Shown: positions 32,610-42,524, counted from the first letter of the stretch. The stretch is 64,000 bases of DNA from Oscillospiraceae bacterium (GCA_031269595.1 JAISYX010000066.1:1-64000), one strand, 5' to 3'. The notes: generated from the letters alone by a model not told the origin. Translations and numbers: made by a program.

Positions 32610-35600
32610 ATGTGCATATCATTAAAAAAGAGGTTTAAAAATTCCAAAGCTTTTTTATCCCTGCTGCTGGCAATTGCAGTACTTTTTTCGGCAGTTGCCG
32701 TAGATGCTCCTGTTATTACCGCCCAAGGCGTCAGCTTTGGCGCAGATGAGTACATTGCAGCTATCCTTTTAGATAAGGAGCATGTAATAGTAGATACGCA
32801 AACAACACCTACAGACCCAAGGTTTGCTTCTAACCAATTCTCCTTTGCTTATACCTTACTTACAAACACAGGCAATCAAATTACTCCCGCAACAGACGCA
32901 GAGGCTCAGTCTCTGCTTGATGTTACCGCCTCTGCACTGCCTAGCAGCCAGAGCTTCCTCAATAGCCTTTCTATTACCAAGAACGCCATAACAGGCAGTG
33001 TAAATACAAATCAGGGCGTTGGCACGCTGATACTCAACATTAAACAAAAGGGCAGCACAAGCGGTGTTGAAAAGAATGCCTTTGTAAAGCTCTATAATCT
33101 TAATAAAAAGCTTTTTGCCCTAACCTTTGATGACGGCCCAACAGACGTTACAGCCGATTTACTGGATGTTTTAGCTGCAAAGGGTGTTTCGGCAACCTTC
33201 TTTCTTGTGGGCGACGCTATACAGGACATGCGTGCTATAAGGGTAGGCTCACTTCTGTATCCTGAATTGGTAAAGCGTGAGGTTAACGAGGGGCACGACA
33301 TAGGCAACCACACCTACAGCCATCCTTGGCAGAATGCACAGGCCTGGAGTGAGATAAAGGGCAAAAACAGCTTGGCTGTGCAAAGCGATTTTGACTTGGT
33401 AGGAGGCAACTACTTCCCTAAAGGGCAGTCTACGATTTGGTATGCATACTCTGCCGACGAGGTAAGCGATCAGATTAACAGGCAGGACAGGCTTCTTCAA
33501 AGCATAGTAGGCTTTACTCCTAATATATACCGCCCAATATATGGCTATATTAATCCGCCTACATATACAACAGATAAACAGGCTATATTTTGGGGTGTTT
33601 GGCCGGGCTTTGCAACACTAAACGGTCAAGACAGAGACACAAACGACTGGAGACCGGACAGCACGGCAAGCAGCATTTCAAATACACTTGCAGAAATTGC
33701 CTCCAGAACTGACCCAGGCGATGTTCTTATGCATGATGCATACACCCACACCGTGCAGGGAGTTGAGCTGTTCTTAAATTCAACGGCTGCACAAAATTTG
33801 CAGTTTGTAACTGTTAGTGAGTTCTTTGAAATTAAAAATACACTCTCTCTTCCGGCGGCTAAGTCTGTAACGGGCATAAGCCTAACACCTAACACCCTTA
33901 CCATTGACACAGGAGATTCCGCAAAGCTTGAGGCTGAGGTTTTGCCTGTAGATGCAACAAATGCAATAGTGCTGTGGTATTCAGAGAATCCTGCGATTGC
34001 CTCTGTTGATAAAAACGGCCTTGTTACAGGCCTAAGCAAGGGCGTAACCAAGGTTTATGCATTAAGTGCAGATGGCAAAAAAACAGAGTTTTCTACTGTT
34101 ACAGTAAATTCTAATGCTGTTGAAGGCGTGAGCTTTACTCTTAATTCTGATACAGCATATATTGCAACAGGAGCTGCGATTACAATTTCTCCTTTGGCAA
34201 ATGATGTATTTGATGACAGAATAGATGCTTATAACTTCGGCCTGTATGACGGCAGTGCAATAACAGCTGCACAGCAGGGCGCATACGGCAACGCCGCTGT
34301 TTCAGGGGATAATATAATCTACACTCCCCGCAGAATACTTGACGATGCAGAGACACTCACCTATGCCTATCAGGCCACCTCAGCAGCGGGCGTGGCGGCT
34401 GATTACGGCACAGATACAGCCAGCATTTTGGTATATCCCGCATCATGTGTTTATTATGATGACAGCTTTGCAAATTCCAGCAAATTAGACGATGTTTCAA
34501 ACGGCAATCTGGTTTATACAATTGACGACAGTGTATATGCACTTGCATGGTCTGTGCAGGAGAACAGCGAAGCCTCCTTTGGTGGTGCTCATGTTATTGG
34601 CAATAGCCTTTCTAATCCCGATGGACTTAACGGAATGCGCCACGGAGTTGCCGGCTTCTCATTTAAATTCAAGGGCACAGGCTTTGATGTTATAAGCCGT
34701 ATTTCTGGCCTTGAGGGCATATTAAGCTATAATGTTTACCATGCAATAGATAATGGTGACGGCACATTTGCAAAGGGTGCGCAATATCAGCCAAGCATTA
34801 AAATGTCACTTTTAAACCTACAAGCAAATTACTATCAAGTGCCTGTAGCATCCTGCTACAATATGCCTCACGGCGATTACATTGTAGAGGTAACCGTTGA
34901 CTGGCTTAGAACCTTGGGCTCAACGGGCAACTATGTTTACATTGACGGTGTGCGTATCTACAGCACAATAAAGGATGATACTCAGAAAATTTACGAGCTG
35001 CGTGACTTAGTTTTAAACGGAGCAAAGCTTGCACCGGATAGCACTGTTATAGGCGAGAATTCTGTAGCTATGAAGTCCGGTGAGGTTACGGTAGGTTCAG
35101 ATGGCTACACAAGCCTTATAACCGCTAATGTTAAGCAGGCGGCACTAAACGAGCTTGAGTTAAAGTCAGGCGAGAGCGTTAGCTTTTACTATTACACAGA
35201 AAATCCGCAGTTATTCAGCCTTGAGGCAAAAAAGGTATTTGCTGCAGGCTCAGAGCTTACAGTCAGCAATGGCAAGAATGAAAAATCTGTTGCAGTAACA
35301 GAGCTTGCGCAAACTATCTATAATTTTAACAGCATTATTTCAGATAAGGGCTTGCAATTAATTACTATAACCAACACAGGTGCAGGAGCGGTTACACTTA
35401 CCAAGCTTCTTCTGCCTGAGGATGCAGTTCTTAGAGCTGAGCCTGTGGCGGCAACCAGTATTGCAATCAAGCCCTCTCAGGCGGAGCTTGAGGCAGGCGA
35501 GACCTTGCAGCTTAGCACAGTGCTTACTCCTGTTTATGCAGTCTATCCCACAGTTAATTGGAGCGTTGTAAGCGGCAGTGCTGTCTCTGTTGATAATAAT

Positions 35601-37748
35601 GGCCTTGTAACAGCACTTGCAAAGGGCGTTGCAAGAGTTAAGGTAAGCACCAATGACGGCAGCTTATCAGATGAGATTGAAATTAACGTTACACAGCGCA
35701 TACATCCCTCAGGTGTTACGGCTGCACCAAAAACCTTGCAGCTGGAGGTAGGGGAGGCATATGACCTAACAGCAACGGTTGCTCCTGCTGACGCAGATAA
35801 CAAGGCGGTAACTTGGAGCTCCAACAACACAGGTGTTGTTACGGTGGATAATAACGGCCACATTATTGCCGCAGGAGTGGGCGGTGCTACAGTTACCGTT
35901 ACTACAGTGGACGGAGGCAAAACAGACACAGTCTCTATTGATGTTGTCAAGCGTACTCTTACGGTGTTAATTAACGGCGGTGCGGCCTCTGTCTCTGTAG
36001 AGGACGGCAGCACAACAAGCTTGACGGCGGCGGTTACGCCCTCAACCTACGGCACAGGACTTACATGGACTAGCAGCGATTTAACCATAGCAGAGGTTAA
36101 CAGCAGCGGCCTTGTAACCGCAAAGAAGCCCGGCACTGTTACTATCACAGCAACCAGCACATACAACAACTCTTGCAGTGATACTATAGAGGTAACTGTC
36201 ACCAAGCGAGCCGTGACAGTTAGCATTACAAGCGGAGCAGAGGTCAATGTGAGTGAAAAGCTCACTCTTACCGCAACAGTTACACCCGCCGTTTATGATA
36301 CAACTGTAACGTGGACTGTGACAAACGGCACAGGCGCAGCTACCCTTGCGGGGAATGTTCTTACAGGCACAGCGGTTGGCACTGTTACGGTTAAGGCAAC
36401 TAGCGTTTATGATAATACGAAGTATGCGGAGAAGGTTGTTGAGATTACAGAAATAACTGTTCCTACGAATTTAACGGTTATCCTTGAAGGCACTTCTACC
36501 AATAAATATGCATATGCCGGAAGTTGGTCTAACGCCGTAGGTTGGATATATAAGACAGATATGACCTCGAATAGCTATAAGCTAACAGAATCTATAGCAA
36601 AGCCAACAACAGGCACAACGTCTAAAATGTATGTCATTAGTGCTATTGATTTTTACTGCAATCAGGCATATAGTGGCAGCGCAGATAATGCAATAAGAAT
36701 TGACTACAGCTCTACAGGATTTATCTCATTTCAAGGATATAAGTATGTTGGTGGTGCTGAATCTCCAAATAACTTTGCAACAGGGTACAATACCAGTTAT
36801 GCGGTAAATGGATATACCGTAAAGTATACAAATGCGACGAATACTATTACAATAACTCCTAACGGAACAGATGTTAATGGAAGCTTTACAACGGTTCCGC
36901 AGGTTTCAGCAACTGGCGTAACATTAAGCGGTGTAAACACTGTTTACACCTATAACCTGCCCGGTCAATCTAAAACCACAACCCTTACAGCAGCAGTTGT
37001 GCCAAGCAATGCCACTGAAAAGGGCGTTACTTGGAGCAGTAGCAACTCAAACATTGCAAGCGTTGCAAATGGCGTTGTAACAGGTGTTGCAGCAGGAAGC
37101 GCAACTATCACAGCAACCACAGTAGACGGCGGCTTTACTGCCACTATAGTGATGACTGTTATAAATAACACGCCAATATTAGTTTATCCTAATGTTACAA
37201 GTCTGACACCCTCGAGTGCGCAATTAGACCTTAACGGAACAAAGGATATAATATTGATAGCCAATTTAAATTCACCCACACCTGGTTCAGGCGAAGTATT
37301 GGATGCCAGCCTGACTTGGACATCAAGCGACCCAACAGTTGCTTCTGTGGCAAATGATGGAAAGGTAACAGCCCTAAAGGTTGGCACTGCAACCATAACA
37401 GCAAAGAGCGGCAACAATTCTACTGCTACTGCTGCTATCACGGTTGTTAACACTTCAAGCGCAAATACTGGCACACCACCAAGCAATAAGATTGGTAGCT
37501 CGCTTACAGTTGGAAGTCAAGCAGGTACTTATAGAGGTGCATATGGAGGTAATCTAACAGCCAATGGACCAAATCATATTACAGGTGCAAATCCTGTAGT
37601 AGGTGACATCATTGTATGGCCAGTTTCATTGCCAAGCGGCGAACTTCACTTCTGGTATTGCAAGCAAAGTAGTAATGGATGGTCACCCATTGGTTATGCT
37701 GCATATTATACAGACCTCGGCCCTGTCTCATCAACCTCATGGAGTTAA
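32610..37748 (+). CDS. Giant secreted polysaccharide deacetylase with seven Big2-type domains
   Basis: A 1712-residue exported protein (signal peptide about 1-40). A NodB-type deacetylase domain (about 167-400) has catalytic/metal motifs LTFDDGPTD, HDIGNHTYSHP, RPIYGYINPP and DVLMHDAYTH. It should remove acetyl groups from wall or environmental polysaccharide. Big2-type Ig domains are seen near 420, 947, 1032, 1113, 1198, 1432 and 1525. A beta-rich region near 610-790 and another near 1290-1430 are unrecognised, as is the tail after about 1610. AAAGGGAG precedes the ATG. There is no clear LPXTG or membrane anchor, so surface attachment would be non-covalent or absent. Confidence 0.85.
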   Translation: MCISLKKRFKNSKAFLSLLLAIAVLFSAVAVDAPVITAQGVSFGADEYIAAILLDKEHVIVDTQTTPTDPRFASNQFSFAYTLLTNTGNQITPATDAEAQSLLDVTASALPSSQSFLNSLSITKNAITGSVNTNQGVGTLILNIKQKGSTSGVEKNAFVKLYNLNKKLFALTFDDGPTDVTADLLDVLAAKGVSATFFLVGDAIQDMRAIRVGSLLYPELVKREVNEGHDIGNHTYSHPWQNAQAWSEIKGKNSLAVQSDFDLVGGNYFPKGQSTIWYAYSADEVSDQINRQDRLLQSIVGFTPNIYRPIYGYINPPTYTTDKQAIFWGVWPGFATLNGQDRDTNDWRPDSTASSISNTLAEIASRTDPGDVLMHDAYTHTVQGVELFLNSTAAQNLQFVTVSEFFEIKNTLSLPAAKSVTGISLTPNTLTIDTGDSAKLEAEVLPVDATNAIVLWYSENPAIASVDKNGLVTGLSKGVTKVYALSADGKKTEFSTVTVNSNAVEGVSFTLNSDTAYIATGAAITISPLANDVFDDRIDAYNFGLYDGSAITAAQQGAYGNAAVSGDNIIYTPRRILDDAETLTYAYQATSAAGVAADYGTDTASILVYPASCVYYDDSFANSSKLDDVSNGNLVYTIDDSVYALAWSVQENSEASFGGAHVIGNSLSNPDGLNGMRHGVAGFSFKFKGTGFDVISRISGLEGILSYNVYHAIDNGDGTFAKGAQYQPSIKMSLLNLQANYYQVPVASCYNMPHGDYIVEVTVDWLRTLGSTGNYVYIDGVRIYSTIKDDTQKIYELRDLVLNGAKLAPDSTVIGENSVAMKSGEVTVGSDGYTSLITANVKQAALNELELKSGESVSFYYYTENPQLFSLEAKKVFAAGSELTVSNGKNEKSVAVTELAQTIYNFNSIISDKGLQLITITNTGAGAVTLTKLLLPEDAVLRAEPVAATSIAIKPSQAELEAGETLQLSTVLTPVYAVYPTVNWSVVSGSAVSVDNNGLVTALAKGVARVKVSTNDGSLSDEIEINVTQRIHPSGVTAAPKTLQLEVGEAYDLTATVAPADADNKAVTWSSNNTGVVTVDNNGHIIAAGVGGATVTVTTVDGGKTDTVSIDVVKRTLTVLINGGAASVSVEDGSTTSLTAAVTPSTYGTGLTWTSSDLTIAEVNSSGLVTAKKPGTVTITATSTYNNSCSDTIEVTVTKRAVTVSITSGAEVNVSEKLTLTATVTPAVYDTTVTWTVTNGTGAATLAGNVLTGTAVGTVTVKATSVYDNTKYAEKVVEITEITVPTNLTVILEGTSTNKYAYAGSWSNAVGWIYKTDMTSNSYKLTESIAKPTTGTTSKMYVISAIDFYCNQAYSGSADNAIRIDYSSTGFISFQGYKYVGGAESPNNFATGYNTSYAVNGYTVKYTNATNTITITPNGTDVNGSFTTVPQVSATGVTLSGVNTVYTYNLPGQSKTTTLTAAVVPSNATEKGVTWSSSNSNIASVANGVVTGVAAGSATITATTVDGGFTATIVMTVINNTPILVYPNVTSLTPSSAQLDLNGTKDIILIANLNSPTPGSGEVLDASLTWTSSDPTVASVANDGKVTALKVGTATITAKSGNNSTATAAITVVNTSSANTGTPPSNKIGSSLTVGSQAGTYRGAYGGNLTANGPNHITGANPVVGDIIVWPVSLPSGELHFWYCKQSSNGWSPIGYAAYYTDLGPVSSTSWS

Positions 37749-37775
37749 GCAACTAACGATATTTCAATACAAACC

Positions 37776-37820
37776 ACCCCCGCCAGCACCATCTTAATCG
37801 GTGCCGGCGGGGGTTCTTTT
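37776..37820. terminator. Bidirectional terminator
   Basis: ACCCCCGCCAGCACC (37776-37790) pairs with GGTGCCGGCGGGGGT (37800-37814), followed by TCTTTTT. It lies between the convergent giant gene and spoVAD and probably serves both. Confidence 0.85.
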
Positions 37821-38833
37821 TACGCATTTGCAATCAATTCAACAGCATGTGCAATGCCGGGTATACTCTCCTTTTGGGCGGAGGAGGTTGGGCTCATCAA
37901 TGCGCCTGTGCCCACAAACAGTAGCCGCTTTATCTCGCCCTGACTCAGCCGCTTCAATATATAGGAGCACAGCACAGCAGCTGAACATCCGCAGCCAGAG
38001 CCTCCCGCATGGACATCCTGCGCCTCTCTGTCAAATATCATCATTCCCGCATCGTTGTGAACTCCGCTTATATCAATGCCCTCACGTTTAAGCAGCTTAT
38101 CCAGCAATTCAGAGCCTACAAAGCCTAAATCACCCGTTAAAATCATGTCAAAATCACTTGGCTTAGCCCCTGTATCCTGCAAAAAGCACTGGATAGTCTC
38201 GGCGGCGGCGGGAGCCATAGCAGCACCCATATTGTTCACATCTGTGATTTGAAGGTCGATAATCCGGCCGATTTCCGCTGCGCTGATATACGGGCTGCCC
38301 TTTGCGCTGCCAACGATTACAGCTCCTGCGCCTGTTACAGTGCGCTGATTGGTGGGGCTGCGCTGGCCGCCGTACTCCAGTGGAGTTCTGTACTGACGCT
38401 CGGCGGCGCAAAAGTGAGAGGAACTCACGGCTGCGGCGTTTCCGGCTGCACCGCTCTCCACAAAAATTCCTGCTGAGAGAAGAGCCTGCGCCATGGTTGA
38501 ACAAGCTCCATATTGCCCCATAAAGGGGATTCCAAGGCTGCGCAAGCCAAAGATTGAGGCTATGCACTGGTTGAGCAAATCCCCTGAAAAGATAACATCT
38601 ATATCCTTTGCCTCCAGCTCGCATTTTTTAAGGGCGAGATTGACGCAGTCCGTTTGTAGCTTGCTTTCGGCCTTTTCCCAGGAATCCTCACCTGCAAAGG
38701 AATCGGCGTAGCATTGGTTGAGATGCTTGCCTATAGGGCCTTCTTGTTCCATTTTTCCGCCCACGGCGGCAAAGCCCAGAATCCCGGGCAGGCTCTCGAA
38801 TTTGATTGTATAGCGGCCTAATCTTTTCACCAT
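37820..38833 (-). CDS. spoVAD: Stage V sporulation protein AD
   Basis: SpoVAD is a thiolase-fold protein of the inner spore membrane that binds dipicolinic acid and helps its uptake and release through the SpoVA channel. The 337-residue protein shows GKHLNQCYADSFAGEDSWEKAE, SGDLLNQCIAS, FMGQYGACSTMAQ and the glycine-rich AGGSGCGCSAAV near the C-terminus. GGAGGTAA precedes the ATG. It follows spoVAC by 8 bases. No spoVAE follows; the terminator comes immediately. Confidence 0.95.
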   Translation of the reverse strand: MVKRLGRYTIKFESLPGILGFAAVGGKMEQEGPIGKHLNQCYADSFAGEDSWEKAESKLQTDCVNLALKKCELEAKDIDVIFSGDLLNQCIASIFGLRSLGIPFMGQYGACSTMAQALLSAGIFVESGAAGNAAAVSSSHFCAAERQYRTPLEYGGQRSPTNQRTVTGAGAVIVGSAKGSPYISAAEIGRIIDLQITDVNNMGAAMAPAAAETIQCFLQDTGAKPSDFDMILTGDLGFVGSELLDKLLKREGIDISGVHNDAGMMIFDREAQDVHAGGSGCGCSAAVLCSYILKRLSQGEIKRLLFVGTGALMSPTSSAQKESIPGIAHAVELIANA

Positions 38834-38841
38834 TTACCTCC

Positions 38842-39288
38842 TTATGACACACGCTCTATTATCCACAGTATTATGCCATAGATAACAGAGGCGGATATGC
38901 CAAAAACCAGCACAGGGCCTGCGATTGCGAACATCTTAGCTCCAACGCCCATTACAAAGCCCTCGGCTTTAAATTCCATTGCGGGAGATACCATTGCATT
39001 AGCAAAGCCTGTTATAGGAATAAGTGTGCCTGCTCCGGCAAGCTTTGCAAGCTTGCTAAACAGCCTAAATGCGGTTAACAAAGCCGTTAGCACCACCAAA
39101 GAGATGGAGCAGGCGGCACGAGCGTGCTCTAAATCCAAGCCCATACTTAGATAGATATTTACCAAAAATTGGCCGAGAGTGCAGATGAGCCCGCCAATCA
39201 AAAAGGCAAAAAAGCAATTTTTAAGGCTGGGGGAGGGCGGCGAAGCATAGTTCGCCATTTTTTTATATTCATTAGTATTTATTTTCAC
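38842..39288 (-). CDS. spoVAC: Stage V sporulation protein AC
   Basis: SpoVAC is a small integral membrane subunit of the SpoVA dipicolinate channel, a mechanosensitive pore in germination. The 148 residues include FLIGGLICTLGQFLVNIYL, GAGTLIPITGFANAMVSPAM and FKAEGFVMGVGAKMF, with about four membrane spans. A GTG start has AGGAG about 10 bases upstream. Together with spoVAD it shows that the host forms endospores. Expression under SigG is expected from the family, though I could not place a SigG promoter by eye. Confidence 0.94.
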   Translation of the reverse strand: MKINTNEYKKMANYASPPSPSLKNCFFAFLIGGLICTLGQFLVNIYLSMGLDLEHARAACSISLVVLTALLTAFRLFSKLAKLAGAGTLIPITGFANAMVSPAMEFKAEGFVMGVGAKMFAIAGPVLVFGISASVIYGIILWIIERVS

Positions 39289-39599
39289 AGTTAAAGTTCT
39301 CCTAAAATTTTTACTTAGTTTGCTACAGTATGGGAATTATTATGTAAATGAGAAATAATTTTATTATTAATTCACAAAATATCATGGTGAAATTTATATG
39401 TAGTGACAAAAATAAATATTTTGTGCGAATTACGCTTGTTGGCTCTTGATTTTTGGATAAATGTGGGTTATAATATTTGTAAATAAGTGTTGAGGTGCGT
39501 TCCGATGGGATTTGTTAAATTGTGGGTTAGAAAGTTTGTTAGTTTAATTAAATAAGCACAGCAGATAATACTCTTTTAAAAATTTAAGGAGGGTTTACT
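39289..39599 (+). other. Divergent AT-rich promoter region
   Basis: The 311 bases between spoVAC and the helical-repeat gene hold no gene. They contain the promoter at 39446-39474, an unexplained 110-base leader after it, and a strong ribosome site AAGGAGGG right before the start at 39600. Confidence 0.6.
39446..39474 (+). promoter_or_regulatory. Promoter of helical-repeat paralogue 1
   Basis: TTGATT (39446-39451), a 17-base spacer and TATAAT (39469-39474). The same hexamers and spacing precede the second paralogue. Confidence 0.75.
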
Positions 39600-40877
39600 A
39601 TGGCAAAGAAAAAGGAGCTCACAGAGCCAAATTATGTCATAAGAACGATGTTTCACTGTAAGCCTTGGAAAAAGTGGTTTACCAAAGACCCTGATGAACG
39701 ATGGATAGCTACAAAAGAGCATAATAAATTTTGTACTACCAGATTACCCAGAGGAAGAATACATTATTTAAAAACTCTATATTATGGCGCAAAGGTTCTT
39801 AAAAAATTAGCAGGCGAAACATATATGTTTAAAGTCCGCGATTTTTATATGGAGGTTGCAAAAAATGACCCTGACGGCGAGGTAAAAGAATGGGCTATTT
39901 ATTGCTTAAGGAAAAGATGGGGAATTAAAGAGTTAGCGGAAATTGCTAATACTCATACTGATGAAGAGTTCAAATTACTGGCAATTGAAACCATACCTGA
40001 TTTTCCAGAATATCAACTCTTGTTGCTTGATATTATCCAATACCCTGGCCAAAAAACTGCGGTTCGAATGGCGGCTTTTGAAAAGTTGAATCATCCTGCC
40101 GCATTATATGATTTGACTACAATTTCAGCGGATGCATTCTATGACGATTTGCGTATAAGATCTATTGACAAAATCGGAGAAGTTTATCCACGAAAGCCTG
40201 TAAAAGATGTTGATGATATTTATAAGCATATTAATGAGTTAAACTATGACAATGGCAGTAAGTGGACAGGTGAACTTTACAAAGTATTCTTGGCTCAAAG
40301 ACACTTGGCGATGATAGTTTTAGGTCTGCAAAATGAGGAGTTCCAAAAACGAGCGATTGGTAAAATATATTTGTTTGAGGCATTAAAGAGGATTACCTTC
40401 CAAGTTGTAAACTTGAATGTTGCAAAGGCTGCGGTTGATAAGCTATTGACCTTTGGTGCTGACGGTGAGAAGGAGCTTAGAAGGCTACTTGAGGATTCGA
40501 ATTTCAAGCAAAGCCCTCACGCAAAGGAAATAGGTAAGCACATAGGACATCAGCTTGAGGATGCGCAAATAACGCATTTATCAGTTTTGAGGGATAGAAA
40601 TTCAACTACGGCAGAAAGAATCGACGCAGTTAAAGGTTTATCTAAGGATAAAAAGGAAGTAAGAGAACTCTTCCAAGAAATCCTTGAGAAGGAAACTGAG
40701 GATGTATCTGTCCGCCGTGAGATTTGTCTCAGATTGCATGGTGAGCACAAGTACGAAGATTCAGCAGAAAATCGTGATGTTCAAGTTTGTCGCATTTGCG
40801 GCGATCAAAAGGTAATCAGAGGCGCACTGGTCACACCTGGAGGAGTAGTTACTGTTGATTATCCAAACAAAAAATAA
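39600..40877 (+). CDS. Helical-repeat protein with C-terminal zinc-ribbon-like motif, paralogue 1
   Basis: I cannot name the family. The 425-residue protein is mostly alpha-helical with HEAT-like helix pairs (VAKNDPDGEVKEWAIYCLRK, LLDIIQYPGQKTAVRMAAFE, RAIGKIYLFEALKRIT), suggesting a protein- or nucleic-acid-binding scaffold. Near the C-terminus HGEHKY is followed by VCRICGD, a possible half zinc site. It is homologous to the next gene over its whole length: both contain SKW followed by a Gln-His segment, and the PGQ and W..(E)L.EIA patterns. No signal peptide or membrane span is seen. AAGGAGGG precedes the ATG. Codons are more A/T-ending than in neighbours. Confidence 0.6.
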   Translation: MAKKKELTEPNYVIRTMFHCKPWKKWFTKDPDERWIATKEHNKFCTTRLPRGRIHYLKTLYYGAKVLKKLAGETYMFKVRDFYMEVAKNDPDGEVKEWAIYCLRKRWGIKELAEIANTHTDEEFKLLAIETIPDFPEYQLLLLDIIQYPGQKTAVRMAAFEKLNHPAALYDLTTISADAFYDDLRIRSIDKIGEVYPRKPVKDVDDIYKHINELNYDNGSKWTGELYKVFLAQRHLAMIVLGLQNEEFQKRAIGKIYLFEALKRITFQVVNLNVAKAAVDKLLTFGADGEKELRRLLEDSNFKQSPHAKEIGKHIGHQLEDAQITHLSVLRDRNSTTAERIDAVKGLSKDKKEVRELFQEILEKETEDVSVRREICLRLHGEHKYEDSAENRDVQVCRICGDQKVIRGALVTPGGVVTVDYPNKK

Positions 40878-40898
40878 ATTTGCACACTATCAAGCATT

Positions 40899-40932
40899 CC
40901 ACCAAAACCCCTGTGGTTTTGGTGGTTTCTTT
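40899..40932 (+). terminator. Rho-independent terminator
   Basis: CCACCAAAACC (40899-40909), loop CCTGT, complement (40915-40925), then TTTCTTT. It separates the two paralogues into independent transcripts. Confidence 0.8.
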
Positions 40933-40982
40933 GTCAAAACGGCCATTTTTTACCTCCATTGCAAACAAATATTTAATAAGCC

Positions 40983-41011
40983 TTGATTTTTTTGTTAATA
41001 AGGATTATAAT
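40983..41011 (+). promoter_or_regulatory. Promoter of helical-repeat paralogue 2
   Basis: TTGATT (40983-40988), a 17-base spacer and TATAAT (41006-41011): the same -35, spacing and -10 as at 39446. Confidence 0.75.
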
Positions 41012-41057
41012 AAACTTGGAAAATTTTATAATGTAATGCTTGGGAGGGTTAATCCAT

Positions 41058-42524
41058 ATGGGCAAAAATAAAAACGGAAAAGAAGAAAATGATGACCGCC
41101 TTAGAGTAAAAGCGGCGTATCGTGTGTTTACTCATCCTTGGTTTACACATGACACCAACGCAGAATCATGGTGTCACGCAGAAACTAAGCCTGGAACAGC
41201 GGGTCAAACAAAGACCAAGGAACCCGCTTATGCAGACAAAAATTGGGAAAAATGGATAAAATACGATAAAGAGAGAAAGAAGAAATATCTCAGACTTTTA
41301 TATTCTGTTTTCAGAAACAATGCCGATTTTGAGGATGAATACGGCCCTAAAGCCATAAACTTCTTTTACACTGTTGCTCAAAATGACAATGATAATAAAG
41401 TAAGGACTAAAAGCATAAGCTACCTTGGAAGAATATGGGCGGCATGGGAATTAACCGAAATAGCCAAAAATGACCCCAGCATTGAGATTAAAAAAGCCGC
41501 TATCTATGCCCTTTGCAACGGTAAGAGCTTGAAGGAGTTCGAGGGGGAGAAGAACAAGCTAAAGCCTCGTAAATACGAAAATCACCAGCTGCAGCTATAT
41601 GATATTATGCAGTGGCCGGGTCAGTTTGATGAGATTAAAAAGCTGGCGTTCAGCTTTATTCAGCATCCTGTTTGTGAATTTTCATTAACAGCCAATCTGC
41701 CTCCGGAGAAGGATTTTGACCTTCGTGAGCAGACAATAGACAAGCTTGCCGAGTTGACAGCGGAAGAGCGAAAAAACGCAGACAAGCTGGACAAGGCGGA
41801 CAGGTATATCTATGACGAGGAGAGCAAGTGGAAGGGCAACGAAAAGTTCTTCCAGAATCAGCATTACTTAACGCAGGTTGTTATCACGTTGCAAAAGCGT
41901 GAGCTGCGCTTTAGAGCTCTTGCTAAGATTGAATTCCTTATTCCCTTGCTTCGCATAATAACACAGGCCAATGATGTAGAGGTCTCAAAGGCGGCTATTG
42001 CACAAACTGCTGAGCGGTTTGGTGCTGAGGCTGATTTGGGCTTTGACGAGATATTGGCAACGCCGTTTATCCGGCCTGAGGTATATAAGGTTCTGGGCGA
42101 TTTGCGCAGAGAAACTGCTTTAACACAATACGGAATCGCCAAGAACACGGCTCTGAGCGTGGGCGTTAGAGTTGAGGCTATAAGCAAAATACATGTAAAT
42201 GATATTGAAAGCCCTATAGTAGCAAACCTGGTTAATGAATTTTATGAGCAGGTTTCCGCTGACAAGTCTGAGGAGAACAAGCTGCTCCGTCAAGCTGTTT
42301 GCAGCGACAGAACAGGCGGCAAACATCACATGAATCAGTGCATATGTCAGGTTTGCGGCTTTGAAAGCCACGCGGCAGGCTACTACAAAACCGGCGTGTG
42401 CCGAGTTTGCGGAAAAAACAGCAACGCCCAGGAGAGTGATAACGACGCTGTTGTAGTTGAGATAGACGGTAAGTCTGCTGCGGTTGCAGCTGATAATCAG
42501 TATAAATTCTATATTAAAAAGTAG
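41058..42524 (+). CDS. Helical-repeat protein with C-terminal zinc ribbon, paralogue 2
   Basis: The family is not recognised. The 488-residue product is a diverged homologue of the preceding gene: VAQNDNDNKVRTKSISYLGR, ELTEIAKNDPS, LYDIMQWPGQFDEIKKLAF and SKWKGNEKFFQNQHYL align with it. The C-terminus carries a fuller zinc-ribbon pattern, KHHMNQCICQVCGFESH and CRVCGK, so four cysteines plus histidines could bind metal. The start at 41058 has GGGAGGG about 10 bases upstream; a TTG at 41040 lies before that site. The 3' half has more G/C-ending codons than the 5' half. Its stop touches the stop of the convergent next gene. Confidence 0.6.
   Translation: MGKNKNGKEENDDRLRVKAAYRVFTHPWFTHDTNAESWCHAETKPGTAGQTKTKEPAYADKNWEKWIKYDKERKKKYLRLLYSVFRNNADFEDEYGPKAINFFYTVAQNDNDNKVRTKSISYLGRIWAAWELTEIAKNDPSIEIKKAAIYALCNGKSLKEFEGEKNKLKPRKYENHQLQLYDIMQWPGQFDEIKKLAFSFIQHPVCEFSLTANLPPEKDFDLREQTIDKLAELTAEERKNADKLDKADRYIYDEESKWKGNEKFFQNQHYLTQVVITLQKRELRFRALAKIEFLIPLLRIITQANDVEVSKAAIAQTAERFGAEADLGFDEILATPFIRPEVYKVLGDLRRETALTQYGIAKNTALSVGVRVEAISKIHVNDIESPIVANLVNEFYEQVSADKSEENKLLRQAVCSDRTGGKHHMNQCICQVCGFESHAAGYYKTGVCRVCGKNSNAQESDNDAVVVEIDGKSAAVAADNQYKFYIKK

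Noticed and set aside
41133-41175. TGACACC and GGTGTCA inverted pair resembling the leader hairpins
   Set aside because: It lies inside the coding sequence of the second helical-repeat gene, has a 15-base centre and lacks the other leader blocks.
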